Origin: Paulinella micropora
Lineage: Eukaryota > Cercozoa > Imbricatea > Euglyphida > Paulinellidae
Assembly: GCA_019918135.1 (NCBI GenBank)
Contig: WBZZ01000153.1
Span: 56,075 to 120,074, forward strand
Length of the DNA: 64,000 nucleotides
Direction of reading: 5' to 3'
Both the position numbers and the translations under genes were made by a program. Under the pieces are notes generated by a model. The model was not told the DNA's origin. It worked only from the letters and a program-made list of their open reading frames with translations, and did no database searches. This document shows positions 39,887-49,677 of this stretch, one piece after another (positions within the stretch are counted from its first letter, which is position 1; each line of letters opens with the position of its first letter).

Positions 39887-41884
39887 CTGGAGGGGGAAGA
39901 AAAGAGGAAGGAGAAGACTGTGAAGTTTAACTCTAAAGTCACAGTGCTTTCTAATGCTGTTGTGCAGAATGGGCCAACGCTTCCTCAATCTGAATACAAA
40001 GATGTGGATACACAGAGACTGCAGCCCCAAGGTAGTCTCATACCCGTTCATACATCACGGTTACCAATGATAACTGATGCAAATAGGAAGGCGAGACTTG
40101 CGATGGAGGCGAGGAGGCCAATGGCAGACGTGTCGCCTCGGCCAAGCAAACAACCACGAACAGACTCAATGTCTACGGTCGCGGCGGGTGGCGAGCAAAA
40201 TGACAATGTGTGTACTCAAGTACCACAAGACAATGTCGCTCAAATGGTAAACGCACCAGTACCGCAGAGTAATAAAAATGTTAATGAGGTGAAGCAGGAG
40301 GAGAAGATGGAGGAGTTGAAAAACTTAGAGACAAGACTCCAAAATTTGGAACGTAAAGTTCTTGTTCTCGCAGTCAATATACACAGGCCCGATGCTCTGT
40401 GTTATACGGAACTTTATTGTGAAACATTGAAGACAATATTAAAAGTTGCTAATGATACGATGGCGAGTATTAATATTGTCGGCCGGAAGTTTTTTAATCG
40501 ATACCGGGACTGGGTGGACGGAAATATGAAAAAGTCGACTGGCACTCTGAAGGGAGTGGGTAGCCGGACGGTCATCACGGGAATCATCACACTGACCTTT
40601 AAATTAAAATCCGCAAGACTATACCGCATGGACCTCTATGTCGTCCCCGGTTACCACGGGTCAATATTACTATCGTATGACCAATTGGCTACGATGGGGG
40701 CTGTGATTGATTGCGCCGCACGGCGAGTGATGTATGGAGTAAAAAGAGGAGAAAAGAACGATATTGATCCCTTCAATGCTACTGACTCTTATGAGGCTTA
40801 TGAGCTGAGTCTAGCGACGGATCACAAAAAGATGGCCATCGCACATGAGGCACTTGAGGTGTACGTTCACCCCCATGTCGTAAGACCGGACGAGCTGTCC
40901 TGGACCGACAATTGGGAATCCCAAGTGTGCACTGTCACAGTTCCGACATGCCATTGGGACAAAAAGTCTATTGATGACTTAATCGAGAAGCGAAAGGAGG
41001 AGATTATATTTGTCGCACAAAGAAGCCCGTCGTTGGCGAGATTCGCGGAAGGAGTAGGAACAGATGTCCATATTACTAACGGATACTGTTTCCATGCGAA
41101 AGTAGGAGAAGAAAAAAGGGAGGCGTTTGTACCAAGGAGAACGGGGCGAATCCCGGATACTCCACCAGAAACTATTAAAAGTTTTATTACTGATTTCTGG
41201 GGTGACGAGCCGACGTGGCCGCGTTCACTAACTGAAGTGAAGAAATGCTTACGGACTTTATTCGAAAATAATAAGCCGTATACTATTATCCTGCCATATA
41301 ATGAGAAGGCGATATGGGCGCAGGAAATAAGGGACCGGCTTATTGATCATCCTATACCGGTACCCTCTCGCAAGCAACAGCTAGTGGTGGCTTGTCGTAT
41401 GGGAACTCGTGAGCAGAGCAGTGCATACAAGCGGAAGCTCAGAGACCTCGACAAGTTGAAATTGATACCGCAAGCATTCACATGCTTTGATGGTTTTTAC
41501 ACCCGTAAAGCTCCTTTGCAATACGCGAGACTCATTGACATGCTGGTGGAGCTCGGTAAAGATGATGAGCCAGACACGGTCACGTATGGAAAGACGGGCC
41601 TAGATGATGTCTCGGAAGAGGACTTAGGCTTGGAGGAGGACAGAGAACCCCTCAAGCAACATAAGCAGATGTCTGATGAAGATTTTCAAGCGGCGGCGCG
41701 GAAAATATTGGAAGAAGGAGTAGGCACGGAGAAGGAGAAGGAGCTTTTAAAAGCCAAATTAGAGGCGAACAAGGAAATTTTGACAGTCCATATGCAGGTG
41801 GTTTCAAGCCTGAAGATTTCACTGCGGTTATTTACAAAATACCGGGTGCGGAGCCGTCACCGGCACCACGAAGGGCGAATTTGA
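39887..41884 (+). pseudogene. pol: Ty3 protease region of pol
   Basis: The frame is the same as gag and has no early ATG, so it would be reached by reading through the TGA. The first part is Gln/Pro-rich linker with coiled coil (EEKMEELKNLETRLQNLERK). The retropepsin-like core has NDTMASINIVGRKFF, a DTGA-type active site changed to DTMA, and ILLSYDQLATMGAVIDC as the second hairpin. The frame ends at TGA 41,882, but the reverse transcriptase frame takes over in the -1 register near 41,780. Confidence 0.6.
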
Positions 41885-44115
41885 GTATACATGAGGCGAA
41901 GATAGCGGAGGAGCTAGCAAGACAGCTGCTCAATGAGGACTTTATTGAGAGATCAACATCTCCAATAGTCTCACAACCGAGAATAGTGCCGAAGCCAGGA
42001 GGAGAATGGCGCCTGACAGTTAACTATGCTCGTGTTAACAAGGTGCTGGAGGAAGAGAGAAATCCTCTCCCGACATTAGACGAAGGAAGGAGAGTACTGC
42101 GTAATGCAAAATTCTATTCGGTCATTGACCTTAAGAATGGCTTCTGGCAGATACCACTGGAGGAAAAGTCCAGATGGCTGACGGCGTTTGTGGTGGGTAT
42201 GGAAATATACCAATGGAAAGTGCCTCCGATGGGCCTCAAGCAAGCCCCAGGACTTTTCCAGAAGGCGATGCAGAAGATGTTGAGCAGTCAGTACGATGAT
42301 TTGTCTGACGGAGGCTTTATGAGAAGGCGGGGACAGAAGGCGGGAGAATATGCGTTTTACTATATCGATGACATTATCGTATACTCTAACACAATGGAGG
42401 AGCATATCGATCATTTGTCCGATATATTCAGGCGCATCGGAGCTTTTGGCCTGAAGTGCAATCTAAAGAAGTGTCAACTTGCCAAGACGAGTGTGACATA
42501 CTTAGGGTACGAGATCTCCCATAATCGAGTCTCGATATCCAAAGAGAAGAGGGAGGAGATTATGAATCGACCGATACCAAAGAACCGCACTGAATTGCAC
42601 TCATTCCTTGCGATGGCGCAATACTATAGCCAGTTTATACCCGATTGGGGTGCAACACGGACTAAGTTGGAGAAAATGATAGATTTTGGAGACTTTGAGA
42701 AGTGGGGCGAAGAGGCTTTGCAAGCGTTTCATGCGCTCAAAGATCTTATTTATAAAGACCCGAAAGACGGAGGACTGGTGTTAACGATGCCCGACTTTAC
42801 GAAACGATTCGTAGTCGATACAGACGCATCTAAGTTTGCGATTGGGGCTGTATTACAACAAGAGGATGAGGAGAAGAAATTACGCCCAATCATGTTTATT
42901 AGTAGGAAGTTGTGTGCGGCGGAGAGAAACTATTGCACAAGGCAAAGAGAGGCGTTAGCGGTGGTGTGGGCCCTCAAGAGGCTCAGAGAGTATTTGTGGG
43001 GAGGACCTCAATTTACTGTCAGAACTGATCATCATAACCTGTTATGGTTGATGAATCATGAACAGACTGGACGGCTGGCGCGGTGGCAAGCGTTCTTGTC
43101 TTGTTTCGATTTTACAATGGTCCATCTACCGGGAAAGCGAAATGTGGTCGCTGATAGCCTCTCTAGGCTAGAGTTTAACTCAGAAGTATCGGCGTTGGTG
43201 TCCACGGTGGAGATGGAAGACTTGTCCATTGAAAAGGTGTATGAGGTCAGCCACATTGAGGCGATGGAGATGGCGAGTGGAGTCCGATATGACCGCACAG
43301 GTCTACGGTACAGTCCACAAGGCCCGGATCACGGGATATGTTGTGAGCTACATACCCAGGAGGACGCTGAGTGGTCCTATGAGGTATATGAGAATGCGAA
43401 GGCGAACATAGGAGAGGAAGAGGAGACGCAGGATGTTTATGCGGAGCCTCCTCAAGAGCGGAGAAGTGACCTAGACGATGACCCGGAAAGAATCGGGATA
43501 CGGCTAGAAGATGGTACTATCCATATAGCCTCGCCTACCGCATGGAGGCAACAACAGGCTCAAGATCCGGGGTTTAAGGAACTCATACAGTTATATCAGA
43601 ACCTGAATGAGCTGAAGATGACGAAAGCGATCAAAGATCAGATGAAGGAGATGGGATGGAGAGATGGTCTACTGTGGTACAAGGGCCTTCACGGTCGCTA
43701 TGCGTCACAGCCGGACAAATGGACCCTTTGGGTACCGGAGAGTCTGAGACGATTTATATTTGTCGCAGCCCACAATTGCCCACTTTTGGCGCATCCGGGT
43801 CGACAACGAACTCACATGTTCGTAGCGAGGCGATTCTGGTGGAAGAAGATGAAGGAGGAGATAGATCAGGCGGTGGATGCATGCATCCCGTGCAAGATAA
43901 ACAAAACACCACTGAAGGCAAATTTCGGCCTGATTGGCAAATTTCCTCTTCATGCGGGGATGTTTGAGTTTATACACATTGATCATGTGGGACCTTTCCC
44001 GGAATCGAAGGATGGTTACAAATACCTCTTCTCACGGCTATTGACAGAGCCACCAACTATGTGTGGATCATCCCTGTCAAAGACGTTACCGGCAAGACGA
44101 CGGCCGAGGCGCTGA
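41780..44115 (+). pseudogene. pol: Ty3 reverse transcriptase, RNase H and H2C2 zinc finger
   Basis: Reverse transcriptase motifs: RLTVNYARVN, FYSVIDLKNGFWQIPLEEKS, MGLKQAPGLFQKAMQ, the catalytic FYYIDDIIVYSN and VTYLGYEIS. RNase H: FVVDTDASKFAIGAVLQQED and LAVVWALKRLREYLWG, then the TDHHNLLWL segment. The H2C2 zinc finger is near 43,770-43,890 (AHNCPLLAHPG...ACIPC). Integrase begins with FIHIDHVGPFPESKDGYKYL, after which a 2-bp TC insertion (about 44,029) shifts the frame and the product ends prematurely at 44,115. Confidence 0.85.
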
Positions 44116-45701
44116 TCGATAGGATCATCTCACAGATCGGAGTACCAAGAAAGATATGTTCTGATCGAGGCTCGGACTTTAATAACGAGGTCAACGACAA
44201 ACTATCTAAGTATTACGGGATGAAATGGCAATATGCTACTGTCTATAACCCGCGAGCAAATGGGAAAATCGAGCGGGTACACAGACCCCTCAAAGCCTCA
44301 CTAAAGATGTATTGCACGAAGAAGGAGAATCAAAGAGCATGGGTCGAGGCAGCACCATCATTTGCGTTTGCAATGAACTGTCTACCCTCTACGGCGTTAG
44401 GAGGCTCGAAGAGCTCAATCTCGCCATATCAGTTAGTATATGGGCGTGAGCCTGATATCCCGACTTCGCTCCTTCACCCAAAAGACACTTGGGCGGATGC
44501 GGATGAGTTGTTTGGGATGAGACTTAGAGTGAAGATGGAGGCGGAACAAATAGTCAGGGCGCATAGAGAGGCGGAGCGCCGAAAGACTGACGCTGAAGGG
44601 GTGCGACAAGCGCACTTGGATCAGATCAAATTCCAGGTCGGGGATATTGTACTGTTGTATCATCCTCAGGTCCCGAAAGGAGTCAACTCTAAGCTGTTCA
44701 CTCACTGGAAAGGACCTTATCAGATTATGGAACAGACGGGACCTCTGAACTACAAGATCAGGGGTAGAGGGAAGGTGCAAATTGTGAATGTAAGAAGGCT
44801 GATTAAGTATGATCCCTTCTTATTGGAAGATGAATCCGTTGAGGAGGCGTTAAAACGGATGAAAGATGATTTCAAAGAGGTGCCGCCCATCCACAAGGAG
44901 GCTGGCATAGACCAAGACGATGCTTATCGGGCACCGATAGCTGAGAAGGAGGAGAGTGAGGTGGACAGTAAGGAGAAGACTGACCGCATAAGCGCGGTGG
45001 GGACTCAGTCCAAGTCTCCGCGAGAGCATAGCGGAAAGAAGGAGAAGATCACAGAGGCGCAGCTAAGGAGAGCGCGGAATGATCTTATCAACGACCAACC
45101 GAGGAAGGCGATGAGGTCGATGGGATCAAAGGACGTCCACCAGGAGGAGGAGGGGACGGACACTGACCCAAACGCGGGCAACGTTGCGATTGTCCATGAG
45201 CGATGGAAGGAAGGCGATGCGATAGCAACCATCGCATGGGTGAAAGATGCTTTCTATCTGATGAGACCAGCGGAACAACATGTCGCTGATGACACTCTCT
45301 CAGACTTATACTTGATGCGGGTCGTGGCGGTCCCACGACAGATGCGTGTCACACGGACACTCAAAATATCATCAGCCGCAAAAATAGTACAACCGATACT
45401 CCAGTTTTGGATAAGTATGGACCCGGTTGAGGATCCAAAGGCAAGACATTATCTGCCAGTATATAAAGACGCAAAAAGTCTCGAGACATGGGATGATACA
45501 ATTACTCCCAGAGACAAGGATTACACTGCGTGGACCATTCAGACACTGCCAAGAGGAGTGCTTGATATCCCTTTTGAATTATCGTTGGGCGGAATCCCTA
45601 ATAAGATCTGGGACATTCTCGAACAGTCAAAGTTCGATCTGACTTTTGTTGGTGGTCCTCCACCAGGTAAAGAAATCCGCGCCAGACGACGAAGGCAGTA
45701 A
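44061..45701 (+). pseudogene. pol: Ty3 integrase core and C-terminal extension
   Basis: The -1 frame resumes with TAIDRATNYVWIIPVKDV. It has the second catalytic Asp (CSDRGSDFNNE) and the catalytic Glu (NPRANGKIERVHRPLKA); the first Asp is in the preceding frame. A GPY/F-like region follows (LFTHWKGPYQIMEQTGPLNY). The 250-residue C-terminal extension is unusual, Glu/Lys-rich then with FYLMRPAEQHV; I see no chromodomain. Stop TAA at 45,701. Confidence 0.8.
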
Positions 45702-45762
45702 CAAGGAAACTATTTTTCTTTATGCGTCTCAAACAAACTGGTTGATTGCCTACGGCGTATCA

Positions 45763-46118
45763 TGATTTGATCATGCATCATCAGTTATCAATATGAATAT
45801 TAAAAAGACTCAGTGATATAACTTGGCATTCGATCGCAACATACGAGTGCGAAAGGTCGATCGACGATGATACTTCACCGTATACTGGGATCGCTAGTGT
45901 TTTAAGCGATGGTGTTCCCGGGTATGACCCTTTCCAAGTCCTGGGATGATGTTCTCGAAAATGAAATGTTCTCTGAAACTTTCATTAAATTATTTTTTAC
46001 GATAGATTATATACTGTCGTACCTGAGCACGGTCAATCTCTACTTGTGTCGGTATATCGCAGGGTCGGGTACATACACCTCGACTTCGGATATGGCTATT
46101 AGGACTGGCCCCCTAATA
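45763..46118 (+). other. 356-bp segment inverted relative to other copies
   Basis: After the integrase stop and a shared GGCGTATCA, this segment begins TGATTTGATCATGCATCATC and ends GGCCCCCTAATA. In all four partial copies the same segment has the opposite orientation between the same flanks (GGCGTATCA and CTATATCATAGG). One end forms a small hairpin (TATTAGG...CCTAATA). Confidence 0.7.
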
Positions 46119-46188
46119 CTATATCATAGGATATCCGTCTTATACAAGGGTATGTCATTAAAAAGACAATGTACTTACTATCTCCCTG

Positions 46189-46224
<36 letters not shown>

Positions 46225-46245
46225 GTAATAATAATAATAATAATA

Positions 46246-46511
46246 GTGCTTCTCTGTCAATGGCTGATGCATTTCTGCACATGCGCCTCCATCGTCTCAC
46301 CCGTGAGGGGAGTACGAACAATTGACGATAAGCTCTAATGACACCCCCGCAAGGGCAGTTCCAACATTTCCAGACGGGCCGGTATGTTCAATGAAAATAC
46401 TGGTCCAGACGGATCGGTATGTTCAATGAAAATACTGGTGGCACCGACGGGAATCGAACTGGCGACAGGGCCCAGATGGTAGAACTTGACCACTGGGCTA
46501 TCACGGTGTCC
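46246..46511 (-). mobile_element. tRNA-derived SINE-like copy 1
   Basis: The head at 46,437-46,511, read on the minus strand, has an A box (TAGCCCAGTGG) and a B box (AGTTCGATTCC) with a tRNA-like 3' end GTCGGTGCCACC. The body contains TGCCCTTGCGGGGGTGTCAT and CTCACGGGTGAGACGATGGA. The copy is flanked by (AAT)n on both sides. Confidence 0.7.
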
Positions 46512-46513
46512 AA

Positions 46514-46550
<37 letters not shown>

Positions 46551-46771
46551 GTGCTTCTCTGTCAATGATCTGCACATGTGCCTCCATCGTCTCACCCGTG
46601 AGGGGAGTACGAAGATTTGACGATAGGCTCTGATGACACTACCGCAAGGGCAGTTCCAACACTTCCAGACGGACCGGTATGTTCAATGAAAATACTGGTG
46701 GCACCGACGGGAATCGAACTGGCGACAGGGCCCAGATGGTAGAACTTAACCACTGGGCTATCACGGTGTCC
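46551..46771 (-). mobile_element. tRNA-derived SINE-like copy 2
   Basis: Same head (46,697-46,771) and shorter body as copy 1, between (AAT)n tracts. It lacks part of the GGCTGATGCATTTCT segment. Confidence 0.7.
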
Positions 46772-46829
<58 letters not shown>

Positions 46830-46878
46830 GTGCTTCTCTGTCAATGGCTGATGCATTTCTGCACATGCGCCTCCATCG
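46830..46878 (-). mobile_element. SINE-like tail fragment
   Basis: Only the tail end (GTGCTTCTCTGTCAATGGCT to CCTCCATCG) between (AAT)n tracts. A second shorter fragment (GGACATGTGCCTCCAT) is at about 46,941. Confidence 0.6.
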
Positions 46879-46955
46879 AATAATAATAATAATAATAATA
46901 ATAATAGGCTTCCTCAGACTATAGCATCAGATCCAGATCCTGGACATGTGCCTCC

Positions 46956-46956
<1 letters not shown>

Positions 46957-47023
<67 letters not shown>

Positions 47024-47033
47024 GATAATGATA
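46957..47033. repeat. (AAT)n microsatellite
   Basis: Long AAT array, one of several in 46,190-47,030 and, as (TTA)n, in the inverted arm and at each junction of the tandem array. Confidence 0.9.
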
Positions 47034-47600
47034 AGAAGAAGAAGGAGATCAAAGGGGGAATCGTACTACAGCACCACGTTGCTTGTATTTTTTTATTAAT
47101 AGTACGTTTGTTCTTGACATACTGCCGAAAAAAAAAAAAAAAAAAAAAAAGAGATTGAGGGGAAGGAGTTCAAAAATCTACAAGAATGGCTGGAGAATCC
47201 GCTTTGACGTGCCGTATGAGGATATATTTATCGTCTTTTAGCGTCTATCCGCGGGTCGATGCGCTGTGTGGCATGACTCCATAGCGCATACTATTTGCAG
47301 AAAGAAATCAGAAGGTGTATGACGAAAATGCTATTTCCGTCATAAAATCGGGAGGGGGTACTGTAGGCATCACCCCCCGGATAGCTGGTAAAAAGTACCT
47401 TTTCCTGGTGACAGGTGCACCAGCTTCTTTTTCAGTATTATTTGTCCGGATTGGACCTTATGCCATTTTATTCCTGGTCTGTTGCCGTTTTCCTTTTTGG
47501 CTTCACTGAGCTAATATAACGAGACATCATTCTCATCTTTTGAGGACTGTGTTTGGTTGTATTACCGACTTTTTACGAGCTATCGTTGGGGGCATTACAG

Positions 47601-48067
47601 ACCAGCCGAACCAAACAGAGATAAAATGTGTTGAAAAATTATCATCTAGAGTGACGGTCGGTGACTAGACACTTCCCCTCATAAGTTCCTTTGTGTAAAA
47701 TTACTAATCCATGGTCTGAAATAAACATTTCAAGTCGCCGCCATATTTTTTTAATGCATTTTACTAGTAAGCGTTGGTAAAACGAGTGTACTTTTTACGT
47801 AACGAGTTCAACTTTAATATTTTTTTGTTCGGGAGTCCGTTTTTTTTAGCCTGTCTCATATGTAAGTTCTCCTATGTGCGAGTGGTCGTTAGCATAATAA
47901 ACATAGATCCGTTAAACTTCTGAAGAAGCTGAACAGTATTTGCAATATTAGAATCCGGTTTAACGTCTCCCAGGCGTCCCCGGTTGACTCAATAACCAGC
48001 TCCAAACGTCCTTTAATAGGAAAATCAATCAACACAGACAAAAGCCCGCCAAATGAACGAAACAGCT
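47601..48067. other. Unique spacer at centre of the inverted duplication
   Basis: 467 bp not repeated elsewhere in the window. A minus-strand frame of 79 residues (47,889-48,128) crosses into the right arm and reads TVFGCITDFLRAIVGGITEL, hydrophobic and amphipathic. It could be a fragment of a real gene, but evidence is weak. Confidence 0.5.
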
Positions 48068-48602
48068 CTGTAATGCCCCCAACGATAGCTCGTAAAAAGT
48101 CGGTAATACAACCAAACACAGTCCTCAAAAGATGAGAATGATGTCTCGTTATATTAGCTCAGTGAAGCCAAAAAGGAAAACGGCAACAGACCAGGAATGA
48201 AATGGCATCAGGTCCAATCCGGACAAATAATACTGAAAAACAAGCTGGTGCACCTGTCACCAGGAAAAGGTACTTTTTACCAGCTATCCGGGGGGTGATG
48301 CCTACAATACCCCCTCCGATTTTATGACGGAAATAGCATTTTCGTCATACACCTTCTGATTTCTTTCTGCAAATAGTATGCGCTATGGAGTCAACGGATA
48401 GACGCTAAAAGACGATAAATATATCCTCATACGGCACGTCAAAGCGGATTCTCCAGCCATTCTTGTAGATTTTTTAACTCCTTCCCCTCAATCTTTTTTT
48501 TTTTTTTTTCGGCAGTATGTCAAGAACAAACGTACTATTAATAAAAAAATACAAGCAACGTGGTGCTGTAGTACGATTCCCTCTTTGATCTCCTTCTTCT
48601 TC

Positions 48603-48657
<55 letters not shown>

Positions 48658-48862
48658 GATTAGGGAGTACATAGGCCATTGGTCCTTTTCAATGGGCTGA
48701 TTGGTATAAAGCTCCTAGAGTAATGTTCTATGCAGTCACTTCCTTTATTCCACCGATTGGTGTGGAGACTTTCCTTATGGAATGGAGGACTGGATGCACA
48801 TGGCCTTTTGGCTCAGCAATTGGCAGGAGATACATTATTATTATTATTATTATTATTATTAT

Positions 48863-49142
48863 GGACACCGTGATAGCCCAGTGGTCAAGTTCTACCATCT
48901 GGGCCCTGTCGGTGCCACTGTCGCCAGTTCGATTCCCGTCGGTGCCACCCGTATTTTCATTGAACATACCGGTCTATTTCTGGACCAGTATTTTCATTGA
49001 ACATACCGACCCGTCTGGAAGTGTTGGAACTGCCCTTGCGGGGGTGTCATTAGAGCTTATCGTCAATTCTTCGTACTCCCCTCACGGGTGAGACGATGGA
49101 GGCGCATGTGCAGAAATGCATCAGCCATTGACAGAGAAGCAC
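48863..49142 (+). mobile_element. tRNA-derived SINE-like copy 3
   Basis: Head from GGACACCGTGATAGCCCAG with A and B boxes. A 12-bp duplication (GTCGGTGCCACT) lies inside the anticodon-side region. The body has two copies of ACCAGTATTTTCATTGAACA type sequence. Followed by (TTA)n. Confidence 0.7.
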
Positions 49143-49193
<51 letters not shown>

Positions 49194-49677
49194 CAGGGAG
49201 ATCGTAAGTACATTGTCTTTTTTAATGACATACCCTTGTATAAGACGGATATCCTATGATATAGTGATTTGATCATCATCAGTTATCAATATGAATATTA
49301 AAAAGACTCAGTGATATAACTTGGCATTCGATCGCAACATACGAGTGTGAAAGGTCGATCGACGATGATACTACACCGTATACGGGGATCGCTAGTGTAT
49401 TGAGCGATGGTGTTCCCGGGTATGACCCTTTCCAAGTCCTGGGATGACGTTCTCGAAAATGAAATGTTCTCTGAAACTTTCATTAAATTATTTTTTACGA
49501 TAGATTATATACTGTCGTACCTGAGCACGGTCAATCTCTACTTGTGTCGGTATATCGCAGGGTCGGGTACATACACCTCGACTTCGGATATAGCTATTAG
49601 GACTGGCCCCCTAATATGATACGCCGTGGGCAATCAACCAGTTTGTTTGAGACGCATAAAGAAAAATAGTTTCCTTG

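Larger units (their letters stand above)
38690..45701 (+). mobile_element. Ty3/gypsy retrotransposon, nearly full coding length
   Basis: Domains in order gag, protease, reverse transcriptase, RNase H, H2C2 zinc finger, integrase core: the Ty3/gypsy arrangement. No LTR was recognised on either side; the left boundary is uncertain (38,560-38,700). Three lesions interrupt gag-pol: an in-frame TGA, a 1-bp shift before reverse transcriptase, and a 2-bp shift before the integrase core. Four partial copies lie to the right. Confidence 0.8.
42801..47600 (+). repeat. Left arm of large inverted duplication
   Basis: This stretch (3' part of Ty3, its 3' flank, microsatellites, SINE copies, and a 450-bp unique flank ending GGGGGCATTACAG) is repeated in reverse from 48,068 to 52,578. 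Differences: microsatellite length, SINE content, and the 356-bp segment that is inverted between the arms. Confidence 0.85.

Noticed and set aside
44025-44061. Programmed -1 frameshift between RNase H and integrase
   Set aside because: No canonical slippery heptamer in the right frame, and deletion of a TC duplication restores the protein exactly; shared ancestry of the copies explains conservation.
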